From positions 318,501 through 382,500 of the forward strand of contig JASPKZ010007287.1 of NCBI GenBank assembly GCA_030220185.1: a stretch of 64,000 nucleotides of DNA, read 5' to 3'. Origin of the DNA: Diploptera punctata (lineage: Eukaryota > Arthropoda > Insecta > Blattodea > Blaberidae). The notes below the pieces were generated by a model that searched no databases, was not told the DNA's origin, and was given only the letters and a program-made list of their open reading frames with translations. Below, one piece after another: positions 62,188 through 64,000 of this stretch (positions are counted from its first letter, which is position 1; each line of letters starts with the position of its first letter). Both the position numbers and the translations under genes were made by a program.

Positions 62188-62685
62188 ATTCCAATAGCAT
62201 ATAAACTAATTTGGTATACGATAACTTCATCATCATCATATTTGGCATAACAACCTGGGTCGAGTCATAGCCTCCCTAAGTAAATCATTTACGTAATATT
62301 CCAGTAGTGTATAAACTAATTTGGTATATACTAACTTCATCATCATCATCATCATTTGGCATAACAACCTGGATCGAGTCATAGCCTCCCTAAGTAAATC
62401 ATTTACGTAATACTCCAGTAGTGTATAAAGTAATTTGGTATATACTATCTTCATCATTATATTTGGCATAACAACCTGGGTCGAGTCATTGCCTCCCTAA
62501 GTAAATCATTTACATAATATTCCAGTAGTGTATAAACTAATTTGATATATACTAACTTCATCATATCACATCATATTTGGCATAATAACCTGGGTCGAGT
62601 CATAGCCTCCATAAGTAAATCATTTACATAATATTCCAGTAATGTATAAACTAATTTGGGATATACTAACTTCATTTTTGCGATT
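62188..62685. repeat. Minisatellite of ~108-bp units (right part)
   Basis: Four to five further units of the 59.64-kb array, with variable CATCATCAT length (for example CATCATCATCATCATC near 62.34 kb). The opposed ORFs here are repeat translations, not genes. Confidence 0.9.
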
Positions 62686-62689
62686 TCTC

Positions 62690-63872
62690 ACAAGGTAAAT
62701 TATGAATCTTTTCCCATGAAGCCTAACATTCTGCAAATATGGCAACATGGTCAACTTAAAAAGGTGTGACTTAAGTCCAAATGTTTCTAACATCACAATA
62801 CAAGCCTGTCTAGCTATTTTAATGTCTGTAATAATGTCTGGTGACTTATACAAATGATATAATTCTTCATTACATTGTATTCGCCATTCTCCTCTTTCCT
62901 GAATGGTGTCATATATTCTTCTTAGAATTTTTCTTTCAAAAACTCCAAGCTGAGCAATGGTATTTTCAGTCAAGACCCAAATCTCACTTCTATACTTAGC
63001 ACATGCTTTCTTTATTAATGCCTTATATAATCTATTTTTATGTGTAAAAGTGAGATATTTTGATTTAAAATATTTTATCATTCCGTAGTAACATTTATTA
63101 GCATTTTTAATTCTCTTATTTATTTCTTCTTTAATACCGTTAGTGTTACTTATTTTTGGAATTCACACTATGAGGTATATTCATTTAGGTAAAATTGCAT
63201 CACTCACCTCATATTTTTCTTCTTTCTTAATTTAAACTAGTTTTGGAACTTTACACTTTCATTCCATCATCAGTATCCCCAGGATTGTTCTGTTGTCTTG
63301 AAGAGCTGTCTTTCTTTCCCTCTTGGCTCTTCAAGATAACAGAACAACGGTCGCAGGGATACTGATGATGGAACGGAAATGTAAAGATCCAAAACTAGTT
63401 TAAATTTAAAAAAGAAGAAAACTATGAGGTGAGTGATAAAATTTTACCTAAATTCATTGGTGTTGTTAATTAGGGTTCCCAGATATACAAAACTTTCAAC
63501 TTTTTAGAATTTAAAATTCTCTATTTGTATTTGTTGTTCCTTTCTTTTATACTTATTTTCATTACAGACCATATATTTTGTTTTTTCTTCATTTATCTGG
63601 AGACTCATTTTATTCACTGCTTTATTTAAAGCTTTAAATGTTTTCCTTATACCGTATCATTTCTGGTCTTGCCAATAATATCAGTATCATCTGCATAAAC
63701 CAATATCTGTATTGATTTCTGGAATATTGTACCTCTCAATTTGATGTCGGTATTTCTAATAGCTCTTTCCAGTAGTATGTTAAAAAGTAAGCATGAAAGT
63801 GAGTCTCCTTGTCTTAATCCATCCGAGGATTCAAAAGGTTCTGAAAATTTCACTAACTTACCCTTTCTTAAC
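62690..63872 (-). mobile_element. LINE c (RTE-like, minus), split by a Penelope tail dimer
   Basis: The right part (63.47-63.87 kb) holds RT motifs B and C; the left part (62.69-63.16 kb) holds the C-terminal region. The two join across the insert at about 63160-63465 at a GTLINNTN / NTNGIKEEIN-type junction. It is 5'-truncated where palindromic-family sequence begins near 63.88 kb. Confidence 0.8.
62690..63872 (-). pseudogene. LINE c reverse transcriptase, interrupted
   Basis: SSDGLRQGDSLSCLLFNILL (motif B), QILVYADDTDIIGKTRND (motif C), MSLQINEEKTKYMVCNENKY and VESFVYLGTLINN lie right of the insert. MIKYFKSKYLTFTHKNRLYK, YRSEIWVLTENTIAQLGVFE and GEWRIQCNEELYHLYKSPDI lie to its left. Motif A and everything upstream are missing. 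A distinct family from LINEs a and b. Confidence 0.8.
63160..63465. mobile_element. Inverted Penelope 3'-tail dimer inserted in LINE c
   Basis: A minus-oriented tail (CACTCACCTCATATTTTTCT ... CATCATCAGTATCCCCAGGA) faces a plus-oriented one (GGGATACTGATGATGGAACG ... ACTATGAGGTGAGTGAT). The arms are nearly identical over about 120 bases. CTGATGA-GAAA cores remain in both halves but without a good stem II. Its design matches the dimers at 15.2 and 19.1 kb, from a different subfamily (closest to the tail at 17.5 kb). Confidence 0.78.
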
Positions 63873-63879
63873 CTAATAA

Positions 63880-64000
63880 AATAAAAAAAGTAGTAGTGCA
63901 ATTTCTTATTGTGAAGATTGGTCATATCTGTAACATAGATAGTCCTGTCATCTGTTGACAAGACTTTGCACATGCACTATGGTTCTGTAGAACTTGGAAA
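63880..64000. repeat. FB1-type family arm at the window edge
   Basis: AACCTAATAAAATAAA, GTCATCTGTTGACAAGACTT, TGCACATGCACTATGG and GTTCTGTAGAACTTGG are family blocks; it continues past the window. Confidence 0.5.

Noticed and set aside
62188..62685. CRISPR-like array
   Set aside because: Units are contiguous ~108-bp tandem repeats without unique spacers; a eukaryotic minisatellite.

Overview
This window reads as a repeat-saturated, AT-rich insect nuclear genome with one host gene and almost no other host coding sequence. The host gene is eIF6 (ribosome anti-association factor) on the + strand. Three of its exons are visible (8058-8410, 16787-16968, 21513-21522) with clean splice sites, and its large introns are packed with transposable elements. 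The exon(s) for roughly the first 64 residues were not found and probably lie left of the window. The dominant RTE-type LINE ends in a peptide (WRAYVRAAMNLRVR) that I associate from memory with cockroach predicted proteins. A blattodean such as Periplaneta is therefore my best guess; this is inference, not proof.

Layout. 1-7.7 kb: a 1.15-kb palindromic repeat, an internally deleted mariner, a tandemly duplicated palindrome arm, a 232-bp tandem duplication and a DNA transposon with 25-bp terminal inverted repeats (TIRs). 8-22 kb: the eIF6 exons, with introns holding Penelope-like retroelements (PLEs), a TTAA-flanked piggyBac derivative, nested tRNA-derived SINEs, a Tc1/mariner relative and a MITE. 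22-29 kb: SINEs, mariner remnants, a LINE tail with a 14-bp target-site duplication (TSD), and PLE tails, one with a candidate hammerhead ribozyme. 29.4-34.7 kb: a Jockey-type LINE (- strand) interrupted by an RNase H-bearing LINE. 36.9-42.5 kb: a second, longer Jockey-type LINE (- strand) whose ORF1 is interrupted by an RTE fragment. 42.9-54.4 kb: five copies of one ~1.2-kb TIR element with TTA/TAA target duplications, inserted into one another and carrying an almost complete RTE LINE, a second LINE, a pogo-like fragment and a mariner-like fragment. 55-64 kb: more palindromic repeats, RTE fragments, a ~108-bp minisatellite split by an RTE LINE, and a third LINE split by an inverted PLE-tail dimer.

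No transposase or reverse transcriptase here is fully intact. The RTE LINE at 44.1-47.2 kb comes closest, with one frameshift and two stops. The most noteworthy signals are the nested TTA-flanked elements, the inverted Penelope 3'-tail dimers that behave as separate mobile units, the candidate hammerhead, and five exact copies of an NRF1-type palindrome GCGCATGCGC, most in a shared module of the palindromic repeats. I saw no CRISPR array, rRNA or believable tRNA gene.
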